Source: Aquimarina sp. Aq107 (GTDB taxonomy: Bacteria > Bacteroidota > Bacteroidia > Flavobacteriales > Flavobacteriaceae). Taken from it: a DNA stretch of 64,000 nucleotides. Location: the NCBI RefSeq assembly GCF_943733665.1, contig NZ_OX030782.1, positions 2,444,501-2,508,500 of the forward strand, given 5' to 3'. The notes under the pieces were generated by a model. It did not search any database and was not told the DNA's origin. It saw only the letters and a list, made by a program, of their open reading frames with translations. Made by a program: the position numbers and the translations under genes. Every line of letters begins with the position of its first letter. Position 1 is the stretch's first letter. Below, in pieces: positions 18,278 to 26,522 of this stretch.

Positions 18278-18547
18278 TTAATCAATTTCCTCAAAATCGA
18301 TGTACTCACCTACATCTTTATTACCAGATTTTTGTTTAGGCTTTTTATCTATAGTAGTATCATTATTCGGAGAAGATTGAGGTTGTTGGTATTGCTGAAA
18401 TTGCTGCTGAAACTTTTCTCCAGCTTTCTTTGTTACATATCTAAGCAATAGAGGACCAAATAAACGCGTTAGTATCTTTAATCCATAATATATTAATAAT
18501 AGAATGAGAATTACCTTTAATACCCCTGATAAAGAAGCAACTTGCAT
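18278..18547 (-). CDS. DUF4834 family small membrane protein
   Basis: This 89-residue protein begins MQVASLSGVLKVILILLLIY. One membrane helix (about residues 8-30) is followed by a basic amphipathic part and a Gln-rich, then charged tail ending VGEYIDFEEID, the hallmark of DUF4834 proteins of Bacteroidota. The ATG at 18547 is preferred because a TATTTTTG -7 box lies at 18560-18567 and any longer N-terminus would run across it. The gene starts a four-gene envelope operon, with 31 bases to yfhO. Function unknown. Confidence 0.8.
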   Translation of the reverse strand: MQVASLSGVLKVILILLLIYYGLKILTRLFGPLLLRYVTKKAGEKFQQQFQQYQQPQSSPNNDTTIDKKPKQKSGNKDVGEYIDFEEID

Positions 18548-18559
18548 ATTATTTTTCTT

Positions 18560-18567
18560 CAAAAATA
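18560..18567 (-). promoter_or_regulatory. TAnnTTTG -7 box of the DUF4834-yfhO operon
   Basis: The minus strand reads TATTTTTG, only 12 bases before the ATG at 18547, predicting a nearly leaderless mRNA. Confidence 0.55.
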
Positions 18568-18622
18568 GGGAACTCTCTATACAATTACATGATGTCAGTC
18601 CTAAAAAAATGATAAAATCTGC

Positions 18623-18630
18623 TATATTTG
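18623..18630 (+). promoter_or_regulatory. TAnnTTTG -7 box of the 18648 gene
   Basis: TATATTTG is 17 bases before the ATG at 18648 and back-to-back with the divergent DUF4834 promoter. It rules out longer in-frame starts upstream. Confidence 0.6.
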
Positions 18631-18647
18631 AACCAAATCTATTGAAT

Positions 18648-20303
18648 ATGAGCCCTAAATCTATGCTGCTGTTTGTTAGCCTATACCTACTAGGCTTAGC
18701 TGCATCTGCGCAATACACTGAGAAAATTAATACTAATAGGCCTGGAACTTCACAGGGAGCTTTCTCAGTTGGTAATAATGTACTACAACTAGAAGGTGGA
18801 TTAGGCTTTGGAAAAGAAAAACATAAACTATTTGACACCAAAACAAATACATTCAATTTTGATTATGCAATAAGATATGGATTATTGATCGAACAACTAG
18901 AGATTAATATAAATGGTAGCTTTAGAAGTGAAGGAATTAGACAAACGATTGGAGCAAATGAAGAAAAAATAAGAAGAACAGATTTCGAATTTAATACCAT
19001 TGGTGTTAAATACCTAATATATGATCCTTATAAAAAACCTAAAGAAAATGATTCCATCAACTACGATGAATTAAAAAGTTGGAAAGAACGTTATAGATTT
19101 AAATGGAAAACTCTGATTCCTGCTGTTTCTGCTTATGTAGGTATGAATTATGTAAATACAGACAATCCATTTACATTTCCAAATGATCAAACAATTAGCC
19201 CAAAAATTGTTTTGATGACTCAGAACAACTGGTGGACTAGTAATGCAGGAAGTTGGGTATTAGTTACTAACTTAATAATAGATAAAATTACTACCGATAA
19301 TCCCGCATACGGCTGGATAATTACGAGTACTCATACTCTAAATGATAAATGGGCCGTCTTTGGGGAATATCAAGGACAAAAAAGTGATTTCTATAGTGAT
19401 AATATAGTTCGACTGGGAGGAGCTTATTTATTTAATAATGATTTACAAATAGATGCTAATGTTGCTACAAATTTTAAGGACACTCCTTCTATATTCAGAG
19501 TTAGTGTAGGAGCTTCTTATCGATTTGATTGGCATAAGAAGGATGAGATTATAGAAAAACCAGGTTTCGAAAGTGGTATAAAGAAAAAAGAAGGAGAAGA
19601 AGAATTAAATAAAAAAGAAAGTGATAGTTTAAATATCGATCAAGAATTTGAAGAGATAGAAAATGATAGCTTAAAACTAGAAAAAACTCCTTTTATAAAT
19701 GAATTTGAAGATGGAAGCCATAGAGATGCTATGGAACAAGATCTTGACGCAAGAAGGACTGAACAACGCCTAGAACGTGAGCGTATAGAAAAAGAAAAGC
19801 AAGATAAAAAAGATGATAAAAAATTCCAGAAAGAAGAGCGTAGAAGATTAAAAAGAGAAGCAAAAGAAGCTAAGCAAGCGGAAAAAGCTAAAATCAAAGC
19901 TGAAAAAGAAAAGCAAAAAATGATTGAGGATATAGACGCTGAGTTGGATAAAATGGAACAAGATGAAGGCCTCGATGATGAATTAAAACAAATTGATGAT
20001 GAGCTCAAAAAGTTAGAAGAAATGGAAAAAGAGCTCGAACCTGAAAAAGCAAAAGAAGAAACTGAAGAAAAGAAAAAAGTCGACGAAGATGAAGAAGACA
20101 TAGATGCTGCTTATGAAAAGCTTCAGAAAGAACAAGAAAAAGCTAAAAAAGAAGAAGAAAAACGAAGAAAGAAAGAAGAAAAAAAGCGTTTAAAAGAAGA
20201 AAAGAAAAGAAAGAAAGAAGAAGAAAAACGCAAGAAAGCGGAAGAGAAAAAGAAAAAGAAAGAAGAAAAGGAGAATGAAGATAATGATAATGGTGATGGA
20301 TAA
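18648..20303 (+). CDS. Outer-membrane barrel (transporter/MetA-like) with long charged tail
   Basis: This encodes 551 residues. A signal peptide (MSPKSMLLFVSLYLLGLAASAQ) precedes an outer-membrane beta-barrel of the 'transporter'/MetA-phenol type at about residues 22-293. It opens with TEKINTNRPGTSQGAFSVGNN and ends with a barrel-closing strand SVGASYRFDW. After this comes an atypical tail of about 255 residues made mostly of Lys and Glu with long coiled-coil runs (KEEEKRRKKEEKKRLKEEKK-type segments). The barrel alone is the family's normal length, so the tail is an addition. Its side of the membrane is unknown; a periplasmic spacer or peptidoglycan/partner-binding rod is possible (inference). 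Confidence 0.8.
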   Translation: MSPKSMLLFVSLYLLGLAASAQYTEKINTNRPGTSQGAFSVGNNVLQLEGGLGFGKEKHKLFDTKTNTFNFDYAIRYGLLIEQLEININGSFRSEGIRQTIGANEEKIRRTDFEFNTIGVKYLIYDPYKKPKENDSINYDELKSWKERYRFKWKTLIPAVSAYVGMNYVNTDNPFTFPNDQTISPKIVLMTQNNWWTSNAGSWVLVTNLIIDKITTDNPAYGWIITSTHTLNDKWAVFGEYQGQKSDFYSDNIVRLGGAYLFNNDLQIDANVATNFKDTPSIFRVSVGASYRFDWHKKDEIIEKPGFESGIKKKEGEEELNKKESDSLNIDQEFEEIENDSLKLEKTPFINEFEDGSHRDAMEQDLDARRTEQRLERERIEKEKQDKKDDKKFQKEERRRLKREAKEAKQAEKAKIKAEKEKQKMIEDIDAELDKMEQDEGLDDELKQIDDELKKLEEMEKELEPEKAKEETEEKKKVDEDEEDIDAAYEKLQKEQEKAKKEEEKRRKKEEKKRLKEEKKRKKEEEKRKKAEEKKKKKEEKENEDNDNGDG

Positions 20304-20333
20304 TCATCTATAATTTTTAATATCTATTAATAC

Positions 20334-20368
20334 AAAAGGGCTAAACAAATTATGTTTAGCCCTTTTTT
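20334..20368 (+). terminator. Terminator after the 18648 gene
   Basis: A 14-bp perfect stem (AAAAGGGCTAAACA with TGTTTAGCCCTTTT) followed by TT. Confidence 0.85.
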
Positions 20369-20501
20369 AATCTTCGCTTTTGTCAGATTAAACAATTAAT
20401 AATTAGTCCTCAATAATGACAATATCGAATAAAAAACATCTATTTTTTAATATTTCTATCATTTTTTAACATTAAAAATACGTAGGTTAAAATAATTCTC
20501 T

Positions 20502-20532
20502 TATATTTGGTTAACCAATTTGGTTGACCAAT
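20502..20532 (+). promoter_or_regulatory. gntR promoter with tandem palindromic operator
   Basis: The -7 box TATATTTG (20502-20509) overlaps a 13-bp tandem direct repeat: TTGGTTAACCAAT (20507-20519) and TTGGTTGACCAAT (20520-20532). The first half is a perfect 12-bp palindrome (TTGGTTAACCAA). TGGT-N3-ACCA is the shape bound by FadR-type GntR regulators, so this is most likely an autoregulatory operator covering the transcript start. Confidence 0.7.
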
Positions 20533-20540
20533 TTATAACT

Positions 20541-21245
20541 ATGAGAATTAACTTAGAAACCGACCCATTATCACCAAAAGATGAAGTAGAAAAGGTGATC
20601 TCCAAAATAAGAGATCTAATTATCAATCGACAATTAGAACCTGGAGATAAATTACCTTCTGAGAGAACATTATCTGAAAAATTTGGTGCTAGTAGAAGTC
20701 AATTAAGACTCGCCATTCAAAAATTAGAATTTTATGGGTTAGTAAAACGATATCCTAAGAGTGGAACTTTCGTTTCCAAAATTGGTGTAGGCGCATTAAA
20801 TTCTATGATGGCTAATATTCTACACCTACAAATACCTGATTTCAAATCATTGGTAGAAACAAGATTAATACTTGAAACGAAGGCTGTAAAACTAGCAGCT
20901 ATAAGAAGAACTGACAAACAACTATATCAAATAGAACAAGCGCACGAAGCTTACATAAAAAAATCTATCAATGGAGAAAACGCTGTAGATGAAGATTTAC
21001 TATTTCATCTAAAAGTAGCAGAAGCAAGTTGTAACAGTGTTATCAATTCTTTAATGTTAGTAATCACTCCAGAAATAATAACAAATTTCGTAAATAATAA
21101 GATTTGCGACGAAACTAATTTCTCTACATTAATCCAGGAACATCAAGATATTGTAAATGCTATAAAAGATAATGATCCTGATCAAGCGATTAAGAGCTTA
21201 AAAATTCATTTTAACGATTTATATAATTACTGCAATACTAATTAA
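20541..21245 (+). CDS. GntR family regulator, FadR/FCD subfamily
   Basis: This 234-residue regulator has an N-terminal winged helix (about residues 10-80: LEPGDKLPSERTLSEKFGAS, then QLRLAIQKLEFYGLVKRYPKSGTF). A C-terminal all-helical FCD effector domain (about 95-225) carries ETRLILETKAVKLA and DEDLLFHLKVAEAS, whose Asp/His residues resemble the metal/ligand site. FCD proteins usually sense small carboxylates or sugar acids and repress their targets. The ATG at 20541 is chosen because the in-frame TTG at 20520 lies inside the operator. It precedes the susC/susD pair and is the likely regulator of that locus and of itself. Confidence 0.9.
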   Translation: MRINLETDPLSPKDEVEKVISKIRDLIINRQLEPGDKLPSERTLSEKFGASRSQLRLAIQKLEFYGLVKRYPKSGTFVSKIGVGALNSMMANILHLQIPDFKSLVETRLILETKAVKLAAIRRTDKQLYQIEQAHEAYIKKSINGENAVDEDLLFHLKVAEASCNSVINSLMLVITPEIITNFVNNKICDETNFSTLIQEHQDIVNAIKDNDPDQAIKSLKIHFNDLYNYCNTN

Positions 21246-21285
21246 AACCACCTAGCCTATGTAGAGTAAATCCAATATTAAATAA

Positions 21286-21400
21286 ATAAAAAAAGGACAG
21301 GCAATAACCTATCCTCTTCAATTATTCTGTAATCACTTCAAGTTAGAGGGAGAAGTTAATTAACAAGAATAATAGTACACAATTACCTAAGTAAACATGC
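21286..21400 (-). ncRNA. Candidate small RNA between gntR and susC
   Basis: On the minus strand a TATATTTG box (21406-21413) is followed about 100 bases later by a hairpin (GGATAGG, loop TTATTG, CCTGTCC at 21295-21314) and seven T residues (21288-21294). There is no minus-strand gene for this terminator to serve, and only a 3-codon frame follows the promoter, so a non-coding transcript of about 110 nt is the simplest reading. It would run divergently from susC. In Bacteroides, small RNAs at PUL susC loci repress in cis or trans (family knowledge); the role here is inference. Confidence 0.45.
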
Positions 21401-21539
21401 GACCGCAAATATAATAAATCATAATATGGTTGAAATTTTGCCTTTGTTAATGTTTAGTTAAGTAAAACACAAGTCGAAACAGCTTAAAAAGCAGATAGGC
21501 TTATATCTGAAATTAAACTAATCATTGAAACAATTACAC

Positions 21540-24500
21540 ATGAATCACAAAATAACTATAGCTTTACTACTATCGTTATTGTACCATTTCACCTCATATG
21601 CTCAAGAAAATTATGAGTTAACTGGTACTGTAACATCAATTGAAACGAATACACCTATTCCTGGTTTGAGTGTTCTCGTTAAGGGGACTTCTAGAGGAAC
21701 AGTAACAGATTTTGACGGAAAATATAGCATAAATGTAAAATCAGGAGATGTAGTACAATTCTCTTATATAGGACTTACCACAAAAAATGTCACGATATCT
21801 GGACAAACTACTCTAAATGTATCTATGGAAGAAGATTCCGAAGCACTAGAAGAAATCGTTGTTGTCGGTTATGGTTCTCAGCGTAAGAGTGATGTAACAG
21901 GTTCTGTATCTTCCGTAAAATCGGATGAATTAACGGCTTTCCCTGTTTTGAATGCAGCACAAGCACTTCAAGGACGTGCAGCTGGTGTTGTAGTTCAATC
22001 CAATAATGGAGGTGAGCCTGGATCTGCTGTTAATATCCAAGTTAGAGGGAATACCTCGATCAACGCTAACAGTGATCCTCTTATTGTTGTAGATGGTTTT
22101 GTGGGTGCTATTTTTCCGCAGGCGAATGACATAGAATCCATAGAAGTACTTAAAGATGCTTCTGCAGCTGCTATTTATGGTTCTAGAGGGTCAAATGGAG
22201 TTGTTCTAGTCACTACAAAAAAAGGTAGAAAAGGAAAGTTATCTATTGATGTTAATTCGAATTACTCGGTACAAAATATTACTAATGAACTAGATTTATT
22301 AAATGCGGATCAATTTGCAGCGTATCAGCAAGAATTAAATCCTGCCTATGTTCAAGGGCCTGCCAATACAGATTGGCAAGACTTACTATATAGAAGCGGT
22401 AGTACTTCGGATCATCAATTTTCTTTTTCAGGAGGAAGTGATAATATAAATTTTTATGCTTCTGCAAATTATTTTAAACAAGAAGGTGTTATTATTAATT
22501 CAGAATTCGAGCGAGTAACTTTCCTATCCAACATAGATGCCCAGATGACCGATAAGTTAAAGTTAGGGATCAATCTTTTTGGTAGTCGAGGAGCTCAAGA
22601 TGGTGTTCCAACACAATCTACAGGTCAAACTGCTAATGGAGGTGGTGATGATGTAGTTTCTTTAGCCTTTAGATTTGCTCCAGATTTAGGAGTATTGAAT
22701 GAAAATGGGGTAAATACGATTAACTCTGTTGGTGATGATGTTGATAATCCTTTTGCTATTGCAACAGAAGGGATCAATGAAACTAAGACAGATAATTACA
22801 GAGCTAATTTATATGCAGATTATGAAATTCTGAATGGGTTGAACTTTAAAACTACATTTGGTTTTAGTACTCGAAATCAAACAAATGGGCTTTTTAGGCC
22901 TTCTACTTTACGAATTACTGCTGGAGATGTTGGAGGAAGAGCTATTATATCAAATGTTAGAAACACAAATGTAATCAGTGAAAATTATCTGACTTATAAT
23001 AAAGAAATCGGTAAATTCGATTTAACGTTATTAGCGGGATATTCTTATCAAAAAAATACTACAGAAACTTCTTCTTCAGGAGCAGAAGGCTTTGTCTCAA
23101 ATACATTCTCTTTTTTCAATCTATCAGGAGGAACCACTGCATTAACCCCTACTTCATCTTTTTCTGAAATAGAAATTCAATCTCAGTTTGGAAGATTAAA
23201 TCTTGACTATGATGATCGTTATTTGTTAACTGCTACGGTAAGAAGAGATGCTTCGTCGAATTTTGCTGTAAATAATCAAAGTGCTATTTTCCCTTCTGCA
23301 GCCATAGGATGGAAAATTTCTAATGAAAGTTTTCTGAAAGATAACAGTACTATCTCCAATCTAAAGTTTAGAGCTAGTTATGGTGTGACGGGTAATCAAG
23401 CAATTAGTGCTTATCAGTCTTTAGCTAGATTCCAAACAGTATTAGGGATTATAAATGGAAATGTTGTTGGAGCTGTTGTTCCAGATCAAGCTGCAAATCC
23501 AGATCTACAATGGGAATCTTCTTACCAAACCAACATTGGGTTGGATTTAGGATTTATAAATAATAGAATTTCTCTTTCTCTGGATTATTATAATATAGAC
23601 ACAGAAGATTTACTGTTAGCCGATGCTAGTCAGCCAGAATATCTTGGATTTTTAACCACAGCTAGTATTAGAAATATTGGGGAGGTTAATAATAAAGGAT
23701 TTGAAATTTCTTTAAATACAAGAAATATTGTTAAAGAAAACTTTACCTGGACTACAGATTTTAATTGGTCTACCAACACCAACACTGTTGAGGCCTTAAT
23801 AGGAGGTATCGATGTATTTTTAGATGCATCTCCAGGTTATTTTAACACTGACAACACACACCTTTTAAGAGAAGGAGAAGCTGCTGGAGTTTTCTGGGGA
23901 TACGAGTATAGAGGTGTATATCAAGGAGGAGACTTGCCAGAAGGAACTGCAACTTTTGCAGGAGCACAAGCAGGAGATCAGTTATTTACAGATATACCTG
24001 ATGAAAATGGTACCGCTGATGGTGTTATCAATACAGATGATCAAAAAATTATTGGGGATCCTACACCAGATTTCACATTTGGTATTACTAATAATTTCAC
24101 CTATAAAAATATTGATTTAAATATCTTTTTTCAAGGAGCTGTAGGTGGCGATGTTGCAAATCTTACTGCAATTCAATTAGATGCTGGAGATTCTAATGCT
24201 TCTACCGATATATTGAATGCTTGGACACCAACAAACACTAATACAGATGTACCACGTGTAGCATTAAGAACCGATAAAATTCTTACTTCTCGTTTTGTAG
24301 AAGATGGTACATATGTGAGATTAAAAAATATAGCTTTAGGGTACACTATACCAAATGCTGTAACTGAAAGAATGGGTATCGATAAAGTGAGGGTTTCTGT
24401 TAGTGGTCAGAACTTGCTTACGTTCACAGATTACTCTGGTTTAGATCCAGAAGTTAGCTTTTTTGGATCTGGTGGATCTGGTGGCTCTACAAATGCTAAT

Positions 24501-24575
24501 ACTACAAGAGGTTTTGATTTTGGGAATTACCCAACCGTGAGATCTGTTAATTTCGGAATCAACGTAACCTTTTAA
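21540..24575 (+). CDS. SusC/RagA-family TonB-linked outer-membrane transporter
   Basis: This 1011-residue protein starts with a signal peptide (MNHKITIALLLSLLYHFTSYAQ). A carboxypeptidase-regulatory-like domain follows at about 25-110 (GTVTSIETNTPIPGLSVLVKG). A TonB box/plug begins at EIVVVGYGSQRKSDVTGSVS (about 113-132) and continues through IEVLKDASAAAIYGSRGSNG, and the 22-strand barrel ends in VNFGINVTF. It imports an oligomeric nutrient with its SusD partner, energised by TonB. The ATG at 21540 is preferred over an upstream TTG. It lies 51 bases before susD. No enzyme is nearby to reveal the substrate. Confidence 0.95.
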   Translation: MNHKITIALLLSLLYHFTSYAQENYELTGTVTSIETNTPIPGLSVLVKGTSRGTVTDFDGKYSINVKSGDVVQFSYIGLTTKNVTISGQTTLNVSMEEDSEALEEIVVVGYGSQRKSDVTGSVSSVKSDELTAFPVLNAAQALQGRAAGVVVQSNNGGEPGSAVNIQVRGNTSINANSDPLIVVDGFVGAIFPQANDIESIEVLKDASAAAIYGSRGSNGVVLVTTKKGRKGKLSIDVNSNYSVQNITNELDLLNADQFAAYQQELNPAYVQGPANTDWQDLLYRSGSTSDHQFSFSGGSDNINFYASANYFKQEGVIINSEFERVTFLSNIDAQMTDKLKLGINLFGSRGAQDGVPTQSTGQTANGGGDDVVSLAFRFAPDLGVLNENGVNTINSVGDDVDNPFAIATEGINETKTDNYRANLYADYEILNGLNFKTTFGFSTRNQTNGLFRPSTLRITAGDVGGRAIISNVRNTNVISENYLTYNKEIGKFDLTLLAGYSYQKNTTETSSSGAEGFVSNTFSFFNLSGGTTALTPTSSFSEIEIQSQFGRLNLDYDDRYLLTATVRRDASSNFAVNNQSAIFPSAAIGWKISNESFLKDNSTISNLKFRASYGVTGNQAISAYQSLARFQTVLGIINGNVVGAVVPDQAANPDLQWESSYQTNIGLDLGFINNRISLSLDYYNIDTEDLLLADASQPEYLGFLTTASIRNIGEVNNKGFEISLNTRNIVKENFTWTTDFNWSTNTNTVEALIGGIDVFLDASPGYFNTDNTHLLREGEAAGVFWGYEYRGVYQGGDLPEGTATFAGAQAGDQLFTDIPDENGTADGVINTDDQKIIGDPTPDFTFGITNNFTYKNIDLNIFFQGAVGGDVANLTAIQLDAGDSNASTDILNAWTPTNTNTDVPRVALRTDKILTSRFVEDGTYVRLKNIALGYTIPNAVTERMGIDKVRVSVSGQNLLTFTDYSGLDPEVSFFGSGGSGGSTNANTTRGFDFGNYPTVRSVNFGINVTF

Positions 24576-24626
24576 CTAGTTGACTAACAAAATATTATAA
24601 TATATTAGTAATAAAAATAAAAACAT

Positions 24627-26144
24627 ATGAAAACAATTAAAATCTTATTCTTATTGTCGACAATAGTCTCAACAATAGGATGTTCGGATTTGGAAGAAAA
24701 TCCGGTAGGAATTTTGGCTCCAGAAAGTTTTTTTAGTTCTTTAGACGATTTACAGGTAGCTGTAAACGGAACTTATGGTCGTGTGGGTCACGAAGATATT
24801 TGGGGAAGAAAATTTACGTTAACCATTATGGTACGTGGTGATATGGTAGATATTGGAGATCCGACCACTGCACAGAGAAGAATTGACCACAATGATTTTA
24901 CAGTATTGTCAGATAATGGAATGATTGATGACTTTTGGCCAGCAATGTACCAAACCATTGCTGCAGCAAATCAAGCAATTGCGGGAGCGGAGTTATTAGA
25001 TGCAGATGAGGCTGAAGAAAATGAAATTATTGCTCAAGCATATTTTATGAGAGCATTCACTTATTTTCATATGGTGAGACTTTTTGGGGATATCCCCTAT
25101 TTAGATACGCCTGTTACTGATATTCAAACAGCATCTTCTATAAGTTCTACACCAACAGCTGAAGTATATGAAAACATCATTGCAGATTTAGAATTCGCTG
25201 AAACCTGGTTGCCTAATACGCAAACAACAAGAACATTACCAGCAAAGGCTACAGCTACTTCTTATTTATCTTTGGTATACTTAACTATGGGGAATTATCA
25301 AATGGCCTATAATAAGGCTAAAGAGGTAATTGACAACGAAGGAACCTATCAATTAGGCTTAGAGGCTAATTTCCAAGATTTATTTGATTCCTCCAAACAA
25401 GATGCTTCACAAGAACCTTTATTTGCAATTGATTTTCAGGCAATAAGAAACATTAATCAGACTGATGATGGAACTGATTATGCGCCACCATTAACAGGAA
25501 TTAGATCGGATGAGCAGTATGACCTTGGCGGTGGTTGGTCTGTTGCTGTGCCTTCTTTAGAAGTTTTTGATACCTGGGATGACCGCGATTATAGAAAAGC
25601 AGTGAGTTTTGATGCTACCGGAATTTTTAATGGTAATGTAGAGCCATATACTGTATTTAGGGATTTTAATACAAGAGCCGTAAACCGTCCTCATATTGCT
25701 AAATATACTCGATTCATAGGAGCAACAGCTAATGGGAATGGTCGTGCATCAGAAACTAATTATGCTACAATGAGGTATGCAGAAGTATTGTTAATAGCGG
25801 CAGAGGCATTAAATGAAATCAATGGTGGAAGCGAAGAAGCTCACCAATATGTAAATAGAGTAAGAGCTAGAGCTAGAAATGGTTCTGATTTCCCGGCTGA
25901 TGTCTCTGGTTTGTCTCAAGACAATTTTAGAACCATGGTATTAGAGGAACGTAGATTAGAGCTAGCTTTCGAATTTAAAAGATGGTATGATATCGCTAGA
26001 AGAGAAATGGGAACACAAGTGTTTGGATCAACTGGACTCGAAGGGCTAAAAGCTAACTTTGATCCAACTCGTGATTATCTATTACCTATTCCAAATGAAG
26101 AAATACTAAGAAATCCTAACTTATCTCAAAATGACGGGTATTAA
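24627..26144 (+). CDS. SusD/RagB-family surface lipoprotein
   Basis: This 505-residue lipoprotein has the lipobox STIGC with lipidated Cys-19, followed by SDLEENP. It matches SusD/RagB: an N-terminal TPR-like helical part (AYFMRAFTYFHMVRLFGDIPY at about 146-166) and a C-terminal RagB part with NEINGGSEEAHQYVNRVRAR, LEERRLELAFEFKRWYD and a closing LLPIPNEEILRNPNLSQNDGY. It forms the lid of the SusC transporter and binds the glycan or peptide ligand. Same operon as susC. Confidence 0.95.
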   Translation: MKTIKILFLLSTIVSTIGCSDLEENPVGILAPESFFSSLDDLQVAVNGTYGRVGHEDIWGRKFTLTIMVRGDMVDIGDPTTAQRRIDHNDFTVLSDNGMIDDFWPAMYQTIAAANQAIAGAELLDADEAEENEIIAQAYFMRAFTYFHMVRLFGDIPYLDTPVTDIQTASSISSTPTAEVYENIIADLEFAETWLPNTQTTRTLPAKATATSYLSLVYLTMGNYQMAYNKAKEVIDNEGTYQLGLEANFQDLFDSSKQDASQEPLFAIDFQAIRNINQTDDGTDYAPPLTGIRSDEQYDLGGGWSVAVPSLEVFDTWDDRDYRKAVSFDATGIFNGNVEPYTVFRDFNTRAVNRPHIAKYTRFIGATANGNGRASETNYATMRYAEVLLIAAEALNEINGGSEEAHQYVNRVRARARNGSDFPADVSGLSQDNFRTMVLEERRLELAFEFKRWYDIARREMGTQVFGSTGLEGLKANFDPTRDYLLPIPNEEILRNPNLSQNDGY

Positions 26145-26359
26145 TAGGTAACCTTATTTTAAATACATAATCGCTATGAGAAACATAAGAAAACCGAAAG
26201 ATGAATTGAATTAGCCTTTTTAAAATCATCAACGGTTTAATGTAATTAAACTTCAATTAGCGAAATAAATGCAACTAATTAAAATTAGTAAAAATCCTGG
26301 ATACTAAAGTTGTGTGTGTATAAATAATAAGTAAAATTATTGTTTGTTATGTATCCTTT

Positions 26360-26400
26360 ACTCCATTGATCATTAGTTTGGTCAGTGGAGTATTTTTTTT
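26360..26400 (+). terminator. Terminator of the susC-susD operon
   Basis: Arms ACTCCATTGATCA and TGGTCAGTGGAGT pair over 13 bp with two G-U pairs around TTAGTT, followed by ATTTTTTTT. It lies 215 bases past the susD stop. Confidence 0.8.
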
Positions 26401-26494
26401 AGAAAAACATTACAGTCAACTATCATAATGATCAAGTTATCGATTGATTTATTAAAATGACCTGTTTACGTTAAGATGTTTGATAAAAGGGTCA

Positions 26495-26502
26495 TATATT
26501 TG
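26495..26502 (+). promoter_or_regulatory. TAnnTTTG -7 box of the GNAT-like gene
   Basis: TATATTTG lies 20 bases before the ATG at 26523, giving a short leader. Confidence 0.6.
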
Positions 26503-26522
26503 TTACGAACTAGCGAAGTTGT

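Larger units (their letters stand above)
26145..26522 (+). other. Intergenic region after susD
   Basis: It contains a 12-codon frame starting at ATG 26176 (MRNIRKPKDELN), placed where a third uptake-locus gene would begin; it may be a decayed gene start or chance. About 150 bases without visible features follow, then the operon terminator at 26360-26400 and the promoter of the GNAT gene. Confidence 0.4.

Noticed and set aside
19640-20101. 153-codon Ser/Phe-rich frame antisense to the charged tail of the 18648 gene
   Set aside because: It mirrors the Lys/Glu codons of the real gene and has no promoter or family features.
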